From positions 1 through 57,089 of IMG/VR virus record IMGVR_UViG_3300023084_002319: a stretch of DNA of 57,089 nucleotides. One strand, given 5' to 3'. How positions within the stretch are numbered: position 1 is the first letter of the stretch; every line of letters begins with the position of its first letter. The notes under the pieces are model-generated. The model worked only from the letters and a program-made list of their open reading frames with translations, was not told the DNA's origin and did no database searches. Source of the DNA: a virus. Both the position numbers and the translations under genes were made by a program. Below, piece after piece: positions 34,706 through 42,871 of this stretch.

Positions 34706-35223
34706 CTTAACCCCACATAGTTGTATTGGAACTTGGGTACCATACTTGCGTTTACACCTGCATGATAGTCAGTGTAATGGTCCCACTGATACACACTGCC
34801 AACTGCATCGTTGTAACAAATACCATCTTTCACAAAAAATGCTTGTCCAGGATGCCACGGTGATATATTTGCAGTATATCTCACAACATCATCAAAGGGC
34901 AAATCTGCATCGTCTTGATGCCAATCCCAATGCCAGGGTGCTGTTTTGCCCGGCTTAACACAACTGATCCAACTTCTTATGTGTGTTGCACCTACATATT
35001 TTTCAAACAGTTGTGTTACACCCGGATCATAATCTTTGTCTGGATAAAAGTTCAACCATTCAATGCTGTTCATGTTGTAGCCAGCGTTCTTTAGATTGTT
35101 GAACATGTTTGTTACAGGCGGCACATCCGGCAAGTTTGCACTGCTGTTGTATCCTGCATCAATGTCTAACCAATCTACAAGGTTGTTCCAGTCTATTGTG
35201 TTGCATACACCAATATATTGCAT
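34693..35223 (-). CDS. 2OG/Fe(II) oxygenase-like protein (tandem paralogue B)
   Basis: The 176-residue protein has H98-x-D100 (APWHWDWHQ) and H154 (TDYHAGVNAS). It is a tandem duplicate of the next gene with a similar spacing, and both lack a clear 2-oxoglutarate Arg, so the pair may use a Lys or another co-substrate. It starts divergently from a QueC-like gene, with an exact TATAAATA on the minus strand 4 bp before its ATG, and is the first gene of a three-oxygenase minus-strand unit. Confidence 0.7.
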   Translation of the reverse strand: MQYIGVCNTIDWNNLVDWLDIDAGYNSSANLPDVPPVTNMFNNLKNAGYNMNSIEWLNFYPDKDYDPGVTQLFEKYVGATHIRSWISCVKPGKTAPWHWDWHQDDADLPFDDVVRYTANISPWHPGQAFFVKDGICYNDAVGSVYQWDHYTDYHAGVNASMVPKFQYNYVGLRCDM

Positions 35224-35251
35224 ATGGTATTTATATACCTATAAGTACAGT
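35224..35251. promoter_or_regulatory. Symmetric divergent T4-late-like promoter, 28 bp
   Basis: The entire 28 bp gap is organised as 4-8-4-8-4: the minus ATG (35223), 4 bp, TATAAATA on the minus strand (35228-35235), 4 bp, TATAAGTA on the plus strand (35240-35247), 4 bp, and the plus ATG (35252). The minus-strand octamer is an exact T4 late consensus. No room is left for a ribosome-binding site that is not also part of the promoter. Confidence 0.6.
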
Positions 35252-35929
35252 ATGATAGATGTTGATCCAAAGTATAAAAAGATAGGCATAAGCATCAGTG
35301 GCGGAGCAGACAGTGCATTACTTGCTTGGATGATTTGCAAACAAAGCAGAGCACAAATGCATTTTGTTTATCAAATCCGCATGTGGAAGACTAGACCGTG
35401 GCAAGAATACTATGCAGATAGAGTTATACGTTGGTTTAGATACAACTTTCCGCATGAGTTTGTAGTACACAAGAACTTTGTGCCGCCTGAAATGGAAGAG
35501 CCACACACAGATTATATCACAGACGAATACGGCCAACAAAAACCAGGCAACAGAATCATACTGCGAGCACACAATGAGTACATTGCACACACTCAAAAAC
35601 TAGATGCATGGTATGCAGGTGTTACACTAAACCCACCTGTGACACTAGAAGGAGAACTAGAAGACAGAAACACACCTAGTTATGAGAAACATAAAGTTAT
35701 ACACGGTGTAAATGTGCATCATCCTTTTGTGAATCATGCCAAAGATTGGGTGATGAGACAGTACTTGGACAACAACTTGCACGAACTGTTGAGACTTACT
35801 CGCAGTTGTGAAGGCGAGTTCGAAGGCATTGATTATACCAACTATCGCTATGGTGAAGATGTATACGAATGCGGCGAGTGTTTTTGGTGTAGAGAAAGAA
35901 AATGGGGCTTGGATAATGCATTCCAGTAA
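35252..35929 (+). CDS. QueC-like PP-loop ATPase (fourth copy)
   Basis: The start is set at 35252, right after the promoter motif; the longer frame from 35096 lies inside the divergent oxygenase. The 225-residue protein has SGGADS at 16-21 and the C-terminal set TRSC, then ECGECFWC, like the trio at 8365-10687. It is more divergent from the trio than they are from each other. It is followed by a radical SAM gene that overlaps by 14 bp, so QueC-like plus radical SAM is repeated at two loci. Confidence 0.8.
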   Translation: MIDVDPKYKKIGISISGGADSALLAWMICKQSRAQMHFVYQIRMWKTRPWQEYYADRVIRWFRYNFPHEFVVHKNFVPPEMEEPHTDYITDEYGQQKPGNRIILRAHNEYIAHTQKLDAWYAGVTLNPPVTLEGELEDRNTPSYEKHKVIHGVNVHHPFVNHAKDWVMRQYLDNNLHELLRLTRSCEGEFEGIDYTNYRYGEDVYECGECFWCRERKWGLDNAFQ

Positions 35930-37166
35930 AACATTTTGTATGCATCCTTTCACAGGACTTGCAACAAGAGAAGACGGTGCTATCAAAGTGTGCTGTCGCA
36001 GTCAACCTATTGGTTGGATACAGAACGAAACACTGGAGCAAGCATGGAACAACGATGCTATGCGCAGTGTAAGAAAGCAAGTTCTCAACAATGAGATACC
36101 AGATGTATGCGTACCTTGCTTTGATTTAGAAGCACAAGGCGTAGAAAGTTTAAGACAAAGACATATTCGAGATAGTTTTCCTGATGCTAGAATAAACCTG
36201 TACCCAAATGCATTGGATAAACTTAACGACGACTATACTATGCCATTTGAGTTTCCTACTATTGAGATAAAAATCAATAACTTGTGCAATCTCAAGTGCA
36301 GAATGTGCAATCCACTGGACAGTACACAATGGAAAGATTGGGAACAAGTAGAACAGTTTTATGCAGAAGAAGGCAACTACCTAGTAGATGCTGTGCGCAA
36401 ACTAGGACTAACACGAGCACCATACATTGGTCTGTTTGAAGACAGTGCAGAGTTTTGGAGCAACCTTGAAAAACTGTTACCATATTTCCGCAGAGTAGAG
36501 TTTGCTGGCGGGGAGCCACTGATGGATCCTAATCATTACAAGATATTAGACTTATTAGCAACACACGGTGAGAACATAGAACTAAAGTATGCTACAAACG
36601 GTACAGTAACGGGTATAAAGGGTGGAAGGACAATACACGACTACTGGCCCAAGTTTAAAAACATAGTCGTAAATGTAAGCATAGACGGTCTACACGATGT
36701 GTATGAATACATTAGAGGAAATGGTGTGTTTAGTGAAGTAGAAGAAAATATCAAAATCTTCAAGAGCTTTCCTAATGTTAAATATGTTGTAGGTGCTTGT
36801 ACTGTGCAAGCAGGCAATGTCATGCAACTGCCCGATATTATTGACTACTTTTTAAACACCATGGGTATTGTGTTTTATTCACACAGAGTAAACTATCCAA
36901 ATGTGTTAAGTGCGCAATGTTTGCCTCTGGAATACAAGCAAGTTGTTGTTGACCAATTAACCACAATGAAAGAAATAGTGCCAAAGTATCCTATTATGAG
37001 TGTGGATGATAGATTATTGCCAATAACACTACAACAAATACAGGATAATATCAACTTCTTAATGGCTAGAGACTTGAGCGACAAATGGCCACAAACACTG
37101 GAGTTCAATCACAGACTAGATGCAAGTAGGAATCAAAGAAAGTTTGAGGAAGTATGTTTAGGGTAG
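35916..37166 (+). CDS. N-terminal-twitch radical SAM protein
   Basis: The ATG at 35916 is preferred over 35808 because the N-terminus (MHSSKTFCMHPF) then aligns with its relatives and the overlap is 14 bp. The 416-residue protein has FCMHPF, VCC and CVPC as the N-terminal auxiliary cysteines, a core of NNLCNLKCRMCNPLDS and FAGGEPLMDPNHY. It forms a unit with the two GW-C radical SAM genes that follow, all overlapping by 10-13 bp. Confidence 0.9.
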   Translation: MHSSKTFCMHPFTGLATREDGAIKVCCRSQPIGWIQNETLEQAWNNDAMRSVRKQVLNNEIPDVCVPCFDLEAQGVESLRQRHIRDSFPDARINLYPNALDKLNDDYTMPFEFPTIEIKINNLCNLKCRMCNPLDSTQWKDWEQVEQFYAEEGNYLVDAVRKLGLTRAPYIGLFEDSAEFWSNLEKLLPYFRRVEFAGGEPLMDPNHYKILDLLATHGENIELKYATNGTVTGIKGGRTIHDYWPKFKNIVVNVSIDGLHDVYEYIRGNGVFSEVEENIKIFKSFPNVKYVVGACTVQAGNVMQLPDIIDYFLNTMGIVFYSHRVNYPNVLSAQCLPLEYKQVVVDQLTTMKEIVPKYPIMSVDDRLLPITLQQIQDNINFLMARDLSDKWPQTLEFNHRLDASRNQRKFEEVCLG

Positions 37167-38050
37167 AAAATCGCTGGCCACATTATGCAGACAGTGTGAA
37201 AATAGAATGGAATCTAGGTAAACGCTGTAATCTAGATTGCACATATTGTCCTCCTGAAATACACGACTTGATAAGTCCACACACAAATGCAGGCAAACTA
37301 TTCGACACTGTTGACGAGATAAGCAAAATACCAAATGCTAGAATCAGCTTCACAGGTGGAGAACCAACTGTGCATCCTGCTTTTGAAGATTTACTAGAGT
37401 ATGCAAGACCCAAGATCAAATGGTTAAGTGTTACAACCAATGGCACAAGGACTACAGAGTTTTATGAACGCATACCTGTAAACTATATTGTGTTCAGTTT
37501 ACACTTTGAGGATCCTCAGTGGAGTAAAAGATTATACAATATTATGAACTTTGCAACTGCAACAGAAAGTTTGAAGTTTCCAAAGGATTATCATATTGCA
37601 CTAATGGCACATCAGGATCATATGAGTGATGTCAAAAAAGCAGCAGCATATCTAACAGGACACGAAATACCATACACAGTTAGAAGAATAAGATGGACAG
37701 AAAAGCACGATTGGTTTGACGATTTAAAATACAATCAAAATGACTTGGATTGGATAATGCGCAACACTGCAACTGCTCAACCCAATACACTGATAGACCA
37801 ACACGAACTAAAGCACGCCAACGATGTAATAAAAGAACATCTAAATCAGTTCGAAGGATGGAACTGTATGGCAGGTATAGAAAGCCTAATGATAAACTGG
37901 GACGGTGAAGTACACAGAGCCACTTGTAGAGTAGGTGGAAGTTTGGGCAATATATACAATAACACATTTAAACTACCAGAGGAGCCTGTTGTTTGCACAC
38001 GCAAGTGGTGTACTTGTGCCGCAGACATTAATATAACAAAATGGAAGTAG
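37154..38050 (+). CDS. Radical SAM protein with C-terminal SPASM-like cysteines (GW-C group)
   Basis: The 298-residue protein has GKRCNLDCTYCPPE (CxxxCxxC), TGGEPTVHP, then FEGWNC, WDGEVHRATCRVGGSLGNI and CTRKWCTCAAD. It is closest in layout to 17056-17952, including GVGGSLGNI/RVGGSLGNI. It shares a 13 bp overlap with the twitch gene and a 10 bp overlap with the next radical SAM gene, an arrangement parallel to 17056-19318 on the other strand. Confidence 0.92.
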   Translation: MFRVENRWPHYADSVKIEWNLGKRCNLDCTYCPPEIHDLISPHTNAGKLFDTVDEISKIPNARISFTGGEPTVHPAFEDLLEYARPKIKWLSVTTNGTRTTEFYERIPVNYIVFSLHFEDPQWSKRLYNIMNFATATESLKFPKDYHIALMAHQDHMSDVKKAAAYLTGHEIPYTVRRIRWTEKHDWFDDLKYNQNDLDWIMRNTATAQPNTLIDQHELKHANDVIKEHLNQFEGWNCMAGIESLMINWDGEVHRATCRVGGSLGNIYNNTFKLPEEPVVCTRKWCTCAADINITKWK

Positions 38051-39102
38051 AAGCAATAAAACTAGCCAAACCCGAACCCATGACAGTTACATGGGATATA
38101 GGGCGCCGTTGCAACTTTGACTGTACTTACTGCGAAAGCAATAGACACAACACATACAGTGCACCTACAAGCTGGGAAGAACTGTTGCACACATATGAGT
38201 TTGTTAAAAACTACACAACGATGTACAACCAACCAAATGCAAACATCAACTTTACGGGCGGTGAACCAACTGTCAATCCTAGATTTTGGGACTTTGTACA
38301 ACACATAAAAGATACCAGTGACTTTACAGTAGGACTTACCAGTAATGGCACATGGCCAGAAAAACACATAGACGCTATCAAACAAAATATTGTGGGTGTT
38401 ACATTGAGTTATCATGCAGAAGCAAAACACTTCAGCAAACAAAGAACCATAGACAATGCTCGAGTGTTAAAAGACAACGGTGTATGGCTAACAGTTAATG
38501 TAATGATGCACACAGACCACTGGGCAGAATGTGTAGAAACAGTTGACATTTTGCGAGAATATGGTATAATAGTATTTCCTACTATTATTGGAGACGGTAA
38601 CTTGGGCACAACAGAGTGGTTCAAAGACGGCGAAGGTGTATTGCGTAGAACAAGTCATCCTTACACGCAAGAACAGCAAGCATGGTTTTTTGACTACCAC
38701 GGCATTGATGCAGACACACAGGAACAAATATTAAGTGGCAATCAAATGCCACGAGGTTGTTGTGGTAACAGAGACATACTGGGCAAGTGCAACAACTGTT
38801 GGAGCAAGATCAGTGCTGTAAACACAAACTTCAAAGGTTGGTATTGCAGTGTAAACAAACACTTTTTACACATAGACCAACACACACAAAAAGTGTATCA
38901 TCATCAGACTTGCAAAGCCAAGTTTGAAGGCAGAGGTGCAATAGGCAGTTTACGCAACACAGATGGTATACTCAACTATGTGCTGGAAAACCAAGATAGA
39001 ACTATTGTGTGTCCAAACAGTAGGTGCGGATGTGGCATGTGTGTGCCCAAAGCACAATCAAGGAGCGAATATGAAAGCATTACCAGACCTACCACTGTAT
39101 GA
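38041..39102 (+). CDS. Radical SAM protein with C-terminal SPASM-like cysteines (GW-C group)
   Basis: GRRCNFDCTYCESN and TGGEPTVNP identify the core; FKGWYC, HQTC, and CPNSRCGCGMCVPKAQ form the C-terminal set. It belongs with 12775-13938 (CGCGLCSPKAL) and 41849-42871 (CWCGVCAPKAR). A middle insert, CCGNRDILGKCNNC, adds further cysteines, as in those relatives. Its 353 residues overlap the oxygenase downstream by 32 bp. Confidence 0.92.
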   Translation: MEVEAIKLAKPEPMTVTWDIGRRCNFDCTYCESNRHNTYSAPTSWEELLHTYEFVKNYTTMYNQPNANINFTGGEPTVNPRFWDFVQHIKDTSDFTVGLTSNGTWPEKHIDAIKQNIVGVTLSYHAEAKHFSKQRTIDNARVLKDNGVWLTVNVMMHTDHWAECVETVDILREYGIIVFPTIIGDGNLGTTEWFKDGEGVLRRTSHPYTQEQQAWFFDYHGIDADTQEQILSGNQMPRGCCGNRDILGKCNNCWSKISAVNTNFKGWYCSVNKHFLHIDQHTQKVYHHQTCKAKFEGRGAIGSLRNTDGILNYVLENQDRTIVCPNSRCGCGMCVPKAQSRSEYESITRPTTV

Positions 39103-39760
39103 TCAAGTGACTTGGATATTCCAAGAAAGCAACTTTGATTACATAGAACTGGATTATCCTATGCTGAATATCAACCAGTTCAAAGCAGAAGCAGAACTTG
39201 CAGATGATTATTATGTAGATCACAGAGATGAAAGCACAGGCGAAGGCTCACACCAAGGGTGGCAGGCTTGCACACTGTACGGCATAGACACAGACAAAAC
39301 CAATCACTGGTGGGTGTACGATTACGAACTGCCTCCTACACACGATTGGACAGAACTTGGCAACTTGTGTCAGTACATCAAAAACTTTTGGTTGCAGTTT
39401 CCTGCAGAGTTTATATACAGAAGTAGATTTATGAAACTTGGTGCAGGTGGTATGATAGACACACACAACGACAATCCAGGTGACATAGATTTAAGTGCAT
39501 GGCACACACTGCAAATACCAATCAACACTGCAATCAATCATCCTGTAGGATGTGAGATGCGTGTAGAAAACACTGTTGTTCCATTTGCTGACGGAAAACA
39601 GTTTTTGGTAAACATTTTCAAAGATCACAATGTGCATAATCCAACTGACACAGATAGAATACACAATATCACACATGTTATTCCTGGCAGTATGCACACA
39701 CTATTTGCAAATCTTGTTGTAAGGAGTTATAAGAAGCAATATGATAAAGTATCCAGGTAA
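39071..39760 (+). CDS. 2OG/Fe(II) oxygenase-like protein
   Basis: I start it at 39071, where AGGAG lies just upstream; the in-frame ATG at 38963 is inside the previous gene. The 229-residue protein has H132-x-D134 (DTHNDNPGD) and a distal His in FKDHNVHNP (H186 or H189), and R196 (DTDRIHN). The ligand set is therefore nearly complete. It follows three radical SAM genes and precedes an unknown gene with a 20 bp overlap. Confidence 0.7.
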   Translation: MKALPDLPLYDQVTWIFQESNFDYIELDYPMLNINQFKAEAELADDYYVDHRDESTGEGSHQGWQACTLYGIDTDKTNHWWVYDYELPPTHDWTELGNLCQYIKNFWLQFPAEFIYRSRFMKLGAGGMIDTHNDNPGDIDLSAWHTLQIPINTAINHPVGCEMRVENTVVPFADGKQFLVNIFKDHNVHNPTDTDRIHNITHVIPGSMHTLFANLVVRSYKKQYDKVSR

Positions 39761-40829
39761 GTTTCACAGCAGAGAAGACTTTTGTGTTGTTATTGTAGAC
39801 GATACTCACAAGTACTCTGGCATTACAAAAGAATATGTTAAAAATCAAGCAGATTATACAATACAGAACTGTGTAGGTATGAACTTTGATGTGTATGTTA
39901 CAAGAGATGAAGAACATACACTTGCTCAGTTGGACTACGAAAAAGCTGTTGTTATAAGTGCTGGCACAGAGTTTTTACACGGCGAAGATTTTTTTGATTC
40001 AATAAAAGGTGATTATTATCTGCTAGGACACCTTTTAGACATGGGAGATGCATATTTTCATTTACATGAACAATGCTATGTCATTAATTTAAAAATGTTA
40101 GACACAGAAATCGGACAAACAGAACACTGTACATATAACAGACAAGTAATACCTGTAAAAAGTGACGAAAACATTCATGACGATTATACTCCTTTATGGA
40201 TAGACACTGGATATAAGTTTTATAATTATCGACACAAACTACATGGATGGAAAGTTATTAGCCATGGTATTAATAACGGACATAAGATGTATGCATTTAA
40301 CGAGAAACAACGTAACTCAAAAAACTACATTTATCCAAACGGCACTGGCATAGATTATTTGCATAAAAGATATCATTACTCTATTACAGATTTAGTTTAC
40401 AAAGAAAATACTGGTAGTGACAACTTACCAGACAGGGCAAGGAATTGTTTGGTTGCTGTTTTGCCTGCAAGCGGCAATATGTATGAGTACATAGGCAGAC
40501 CTGATACTCATTACAAGTTTTTTGATCATTCACCTAAAGCAATAGAATACATTAAAGAAAAAACAAGTCATTTGAGTGCAGAATATCACGTTATTGATGT
40601 TATAGCTAACACAGAAGACTTTATCGAAATGATAGGATTTAACGGAGGACTTACATATATCGAAATGAGTAATGTTTTTTGTTTCGAATGCACTACTCCA
40701 TTCTATAGCACAGAATATAGAAAACAAAAAGAACAGAAAATTATTGAGTTTGCAGATAATATTGGAGCAATGGTACACTTTGATCAACGAGCAGGAGATC
40801 TTAACTTGTTACCTTATTGGCACTACTAA
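39741..40829 (+). CDS. Unrecognised two-part protein (362 aa)
   Basis: I do not recognise this family. The first 200 residues contain VVIVDDTHKYSG, then FDVYVTRDEEHTLAQLDYEKAVVIS and YLLGHLLDMGDAY, which have a nucleotide-sugar-transferase feel but no clear DxD. The last 130 have a Rossmann-like run (CLVAVLPASGNMYEYIG, then FFDHSPKAIEYI, then LTYIEMSNVF), which could be a degenerate methyltransferase half. It is the last gene of the plus-strand QueC/radical SAM unit and converges on a radical SAM gene with a 29 bp overlap. Confidence 0.5.
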   Translation: MIKYPGKFHSREDFCVVIVDDTHKYSGITKEYVKNQADYTIQNCVGMNFDVYVTRDEEHTLAQLDYEKAVVISAGTEFLHGEDFFDSIKGDYYLLGHLLDMGDAYFHLHEQCYVINLKMLDTEIGQTEHCTYNRQVIPVKSDENIHDDYTPLWIDTGYKFYNYRHKLHGWKVISHGINNGHKMYAFNEKQRNSKNYIYPNGTGIDYLHKRYHYSITDLVYKENTGSDNLPDRARNCLVAVLPASGNMYEYIGRPDTHYKFFDHSPKAIEYIKEKTSHLSAEYHVIDVIANTEDFIEMIGFNGGLTYIEMSNVFCFECTTPFYSTEYRKQKEQKIIEFADNIGAMVHFDQRAGDLNLLPYWHY

Positions 40830-41862
40830 TTTGTTCACTTGGGGATACAAGTTTATCCCCACAAGTCCTAGCACAAGTATACAGTTTATTAATAGTCCAG
40901 TATTTTTGCCAAACGTTTTGATATTCTTTTCCGTTTACTATTTGTTTAATATCTTTTTCTAAAACATTTGTATTACCAAGATCTGCTAATAACTCCTTAT
41001 ACTGAGATTCAATATGTAATCGTATATCATCTAACTTAGGATTTTCATAAGGCTGATAAGGAATACTTGCCAAGAAACAACACGGAAAAAGGTTTTTATG
41101 GGCATCAATATAAACTTCTTTAGCATGTTTTGAATAACAAGAAATATTTGTATTGTCAACAAAATCTTGAATGTTGTTTATCTCATTGTCTGATAATTGA
41201 ATATTATTTGCCTGTGAGCTAGGATATAAAAAATATTGAAAACGTATTTTACTGTCAAATACTGCAAAACTATCATCGAAAGCAAACCTACTACTGTGCT
41301 TCAAATAAAAATCTGAAAATCCATATGCTTTACTAAGTTTTTTTGCTTCAGTAATCTGATGTTCGTTATGTTTAAATGCTAAGAAACTCCATATAGCGTT
41401 ACCCCCATTGAGCATAAAATGTTTTGCATGGGATAACACTCTATCATATGTTGTTCCTATTCTATACATACTGTGTGTATCGCTTAAACCATCTATGCTA
41501 AAGATAACTTTATGTTTTTTTGGTAAGCATGAAACTAAACTTTGCCACCAAGCTGGTGTATGCATACCTCCATTTGTGTGTATTTCCACACTTAGATTGT
41601 ATTCTTTAATATACTGCAATATTGGTAATATGTCTTTACATATCATTGGATCTCCAAAGTTACCACAAATATAAAAATGTTCTATTGAAGATATAATTTC
41701 TTTATGAAATACTTTTTTAAAATCGTGTATCGTCCAATCTGCTATGCTAATACGACTATTTTCCAATCCTCCATGCCAGTTGCGATCGCACATAGGACAC
41801 GATGCCTGGCATCGATTTGTAAGTTCTATATGTACAGTTTTTATTTCTTTAAATGGTATCAT
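40801..41862 (-). CDS. Radical SAM/SPASM-like protein with CGN-x-GDP motif
   Basis: The ATG at 41862 is chosen over 41898, since it leaves a 14 bp overlap instead of 50 and aligns with 22990-24078. The 353-residue protein has TNRCQASCPMCDRN, ICGNFGDP, SIDGLSDTHSMYR and FKHNEHQ, matching the CGN group. Unlike the two others it has no Lys-rich linker; the corresponding stretch is FDDSFAVFDSKIRF. The C-terminal cysteines include NLFPCCFLAS and CARTCG. Its stop overlaps the convergent gene by 29 bp. Confidence 0.88.
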   Translation of the reverse strand: MIPFKEIKTVHIELTNRCQASCPMCDRNWHGGLENSRISIADWTIHDFKKVFHKEIISSIEHFYICGNFGDPMICKDILPILQYIKEYNLSVEIHTNGGMHTPAWWQSLVSCLPKKHKVIFSIDGLSDTHSMYRIGTTYDRVLSHAKHFMLNGGNAIWSFLAFKHNEHQITEAKKLSKAYGFSDFYLKHSSRFAFDDSFAVFDSKIRFQYFLYPSSQANNIQLSDNEINNIQDFVDNTNISCYSKHAKEVYIDAHKNLFPCCFLASIPYQPYENPKLDDIRLHIESQYKELLADLGNTNVLEKDIKQIVNGKEYQNVWQKYWTINKLYTCARTCGDKLVSPSEQISSANKVTS

Positions 41863-42871
41863 ATAATGCTTTCGTCCTTGCTTTGGGTGCACATACACCG
41901 CACCAGCATGATTTCTTTTTACACACTATTGTGTCAGTGGTGCCTAGCCTGTCCAATATTTCTTTTGTGTTGTTAAGTGTACCAATAGGGCCTATACCAC
42001 CGTCCCAGTTCATTCTACAGTCTTTGTTGGTGTAAACCATTTTGCTGTGTTGTTGCACATATAAAAAATGTTTGTCTACACTACAATGCCACCCTTCAAA
42101 ACGATTTTCAACTTTGTCCACAGTGCATCCATCTGCACAAAGTTTTGCTCCACCGCAACAAGCTCTTTTGTCACTGGTGTTAAATCCACGAGTGATTATA
42201 GCCAACAATTTTTTGTTTAACTTGGTAGGAGATTCTCCACGCAGGTATTTTACTTGTTCAGCATTGTAGTTGAATCTAAAATCTAACCAATGATGATCTA
42301 TTTCTCTCAAGTGGTAAGGCACATTTGATTTTTTGCACCACTCAACCATAGCTACACATTTTTCCCAATGCTTTGGATGCATCATTATGTTGACTTGAAA
42401 CTGTTTGTTAGCAACTTTTAATCCCAATACATTGTGTTTGAAAATCTTTACCTGCTTTGGTTCTGTTTCGGCATGAAAGGTAACAGTGTAGTAATCAATG
42501 TACTGCATCATTCTATGCCACAGTTTCTTTCCTACAACACCGTTTGTGATAGTGCTCACATTTATATTTTTTCCTGTGTCTTTTATTCTGTAATGCAAGT
42601 GTTGAAAAACATTGAGTATACCAAGTTGAAAGAAACTTTCGCCGCCCTGTATATTGATACCTGCATACTGTTGATCTACAGGCTTTGTGTCTAATATTCT
42701 ACTGGTATATTCAACTATAAAATCAGATGTGGCCAAACAATCCTGCCAGTCAGGATGATCGGTTTTGTTATCATGGCCATCTCCACAGTACGAACAATCG
42801 AGATTACACTTGAGAGTAGTTTCCCATTGCACATCAAACATTTTAGGATTTACAGGTTTTAAAATGTCCAT
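41849..42871 (-). CDS. Radical SAM protein, GGES variant (GW-C group)
   Basis: C23-x3-C27-x2-C30 (LKCNLDCSYCGDG) marks the core and GGES (IQGGESFFQ) replaces GGEP. FEGWHC, NKDCRMNWDGGIGPIG and CKKKSCWCGVCAPKAR form the C-terminal set, as in 12775 and 38041. There is an extra cysteine cluster in the middle (ACCGGAKLCADGC). Length 340 residues. It overlaps the genes on both sides by 13-14 bp. Confidence 0.9.
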   Translation of the reverse strand: MDILKPVNPKMFDVQWETTLKCNLDCSYCGDGHDNKTDHPDWQDCLATSDFIVEYTSRILDTKPVDQQYAGINIQGGESFFQLGILNVFQHLHYRIKDTGKNINVSTITNGVVGKKLWHRMMQYIDYYTVTFHAETEPKQVKIFKHNVLGLKVANKQFQVNIMMHPKHWEKCVAMVEWCKKSNVPYHLREIDHHWLDFRFNYNAEQVKYLRGESPTKLNKKLLAIITRGFNTSDKRACCGGAKLCADGCTVDKVENRFEGWHCSVDKHFLYVQQHSKMVYTNKDCRMNWDGGIGPIGTLNNTKEILDRLGTTDTIVCKKKSCWCGVCAPKARTKALYDTI

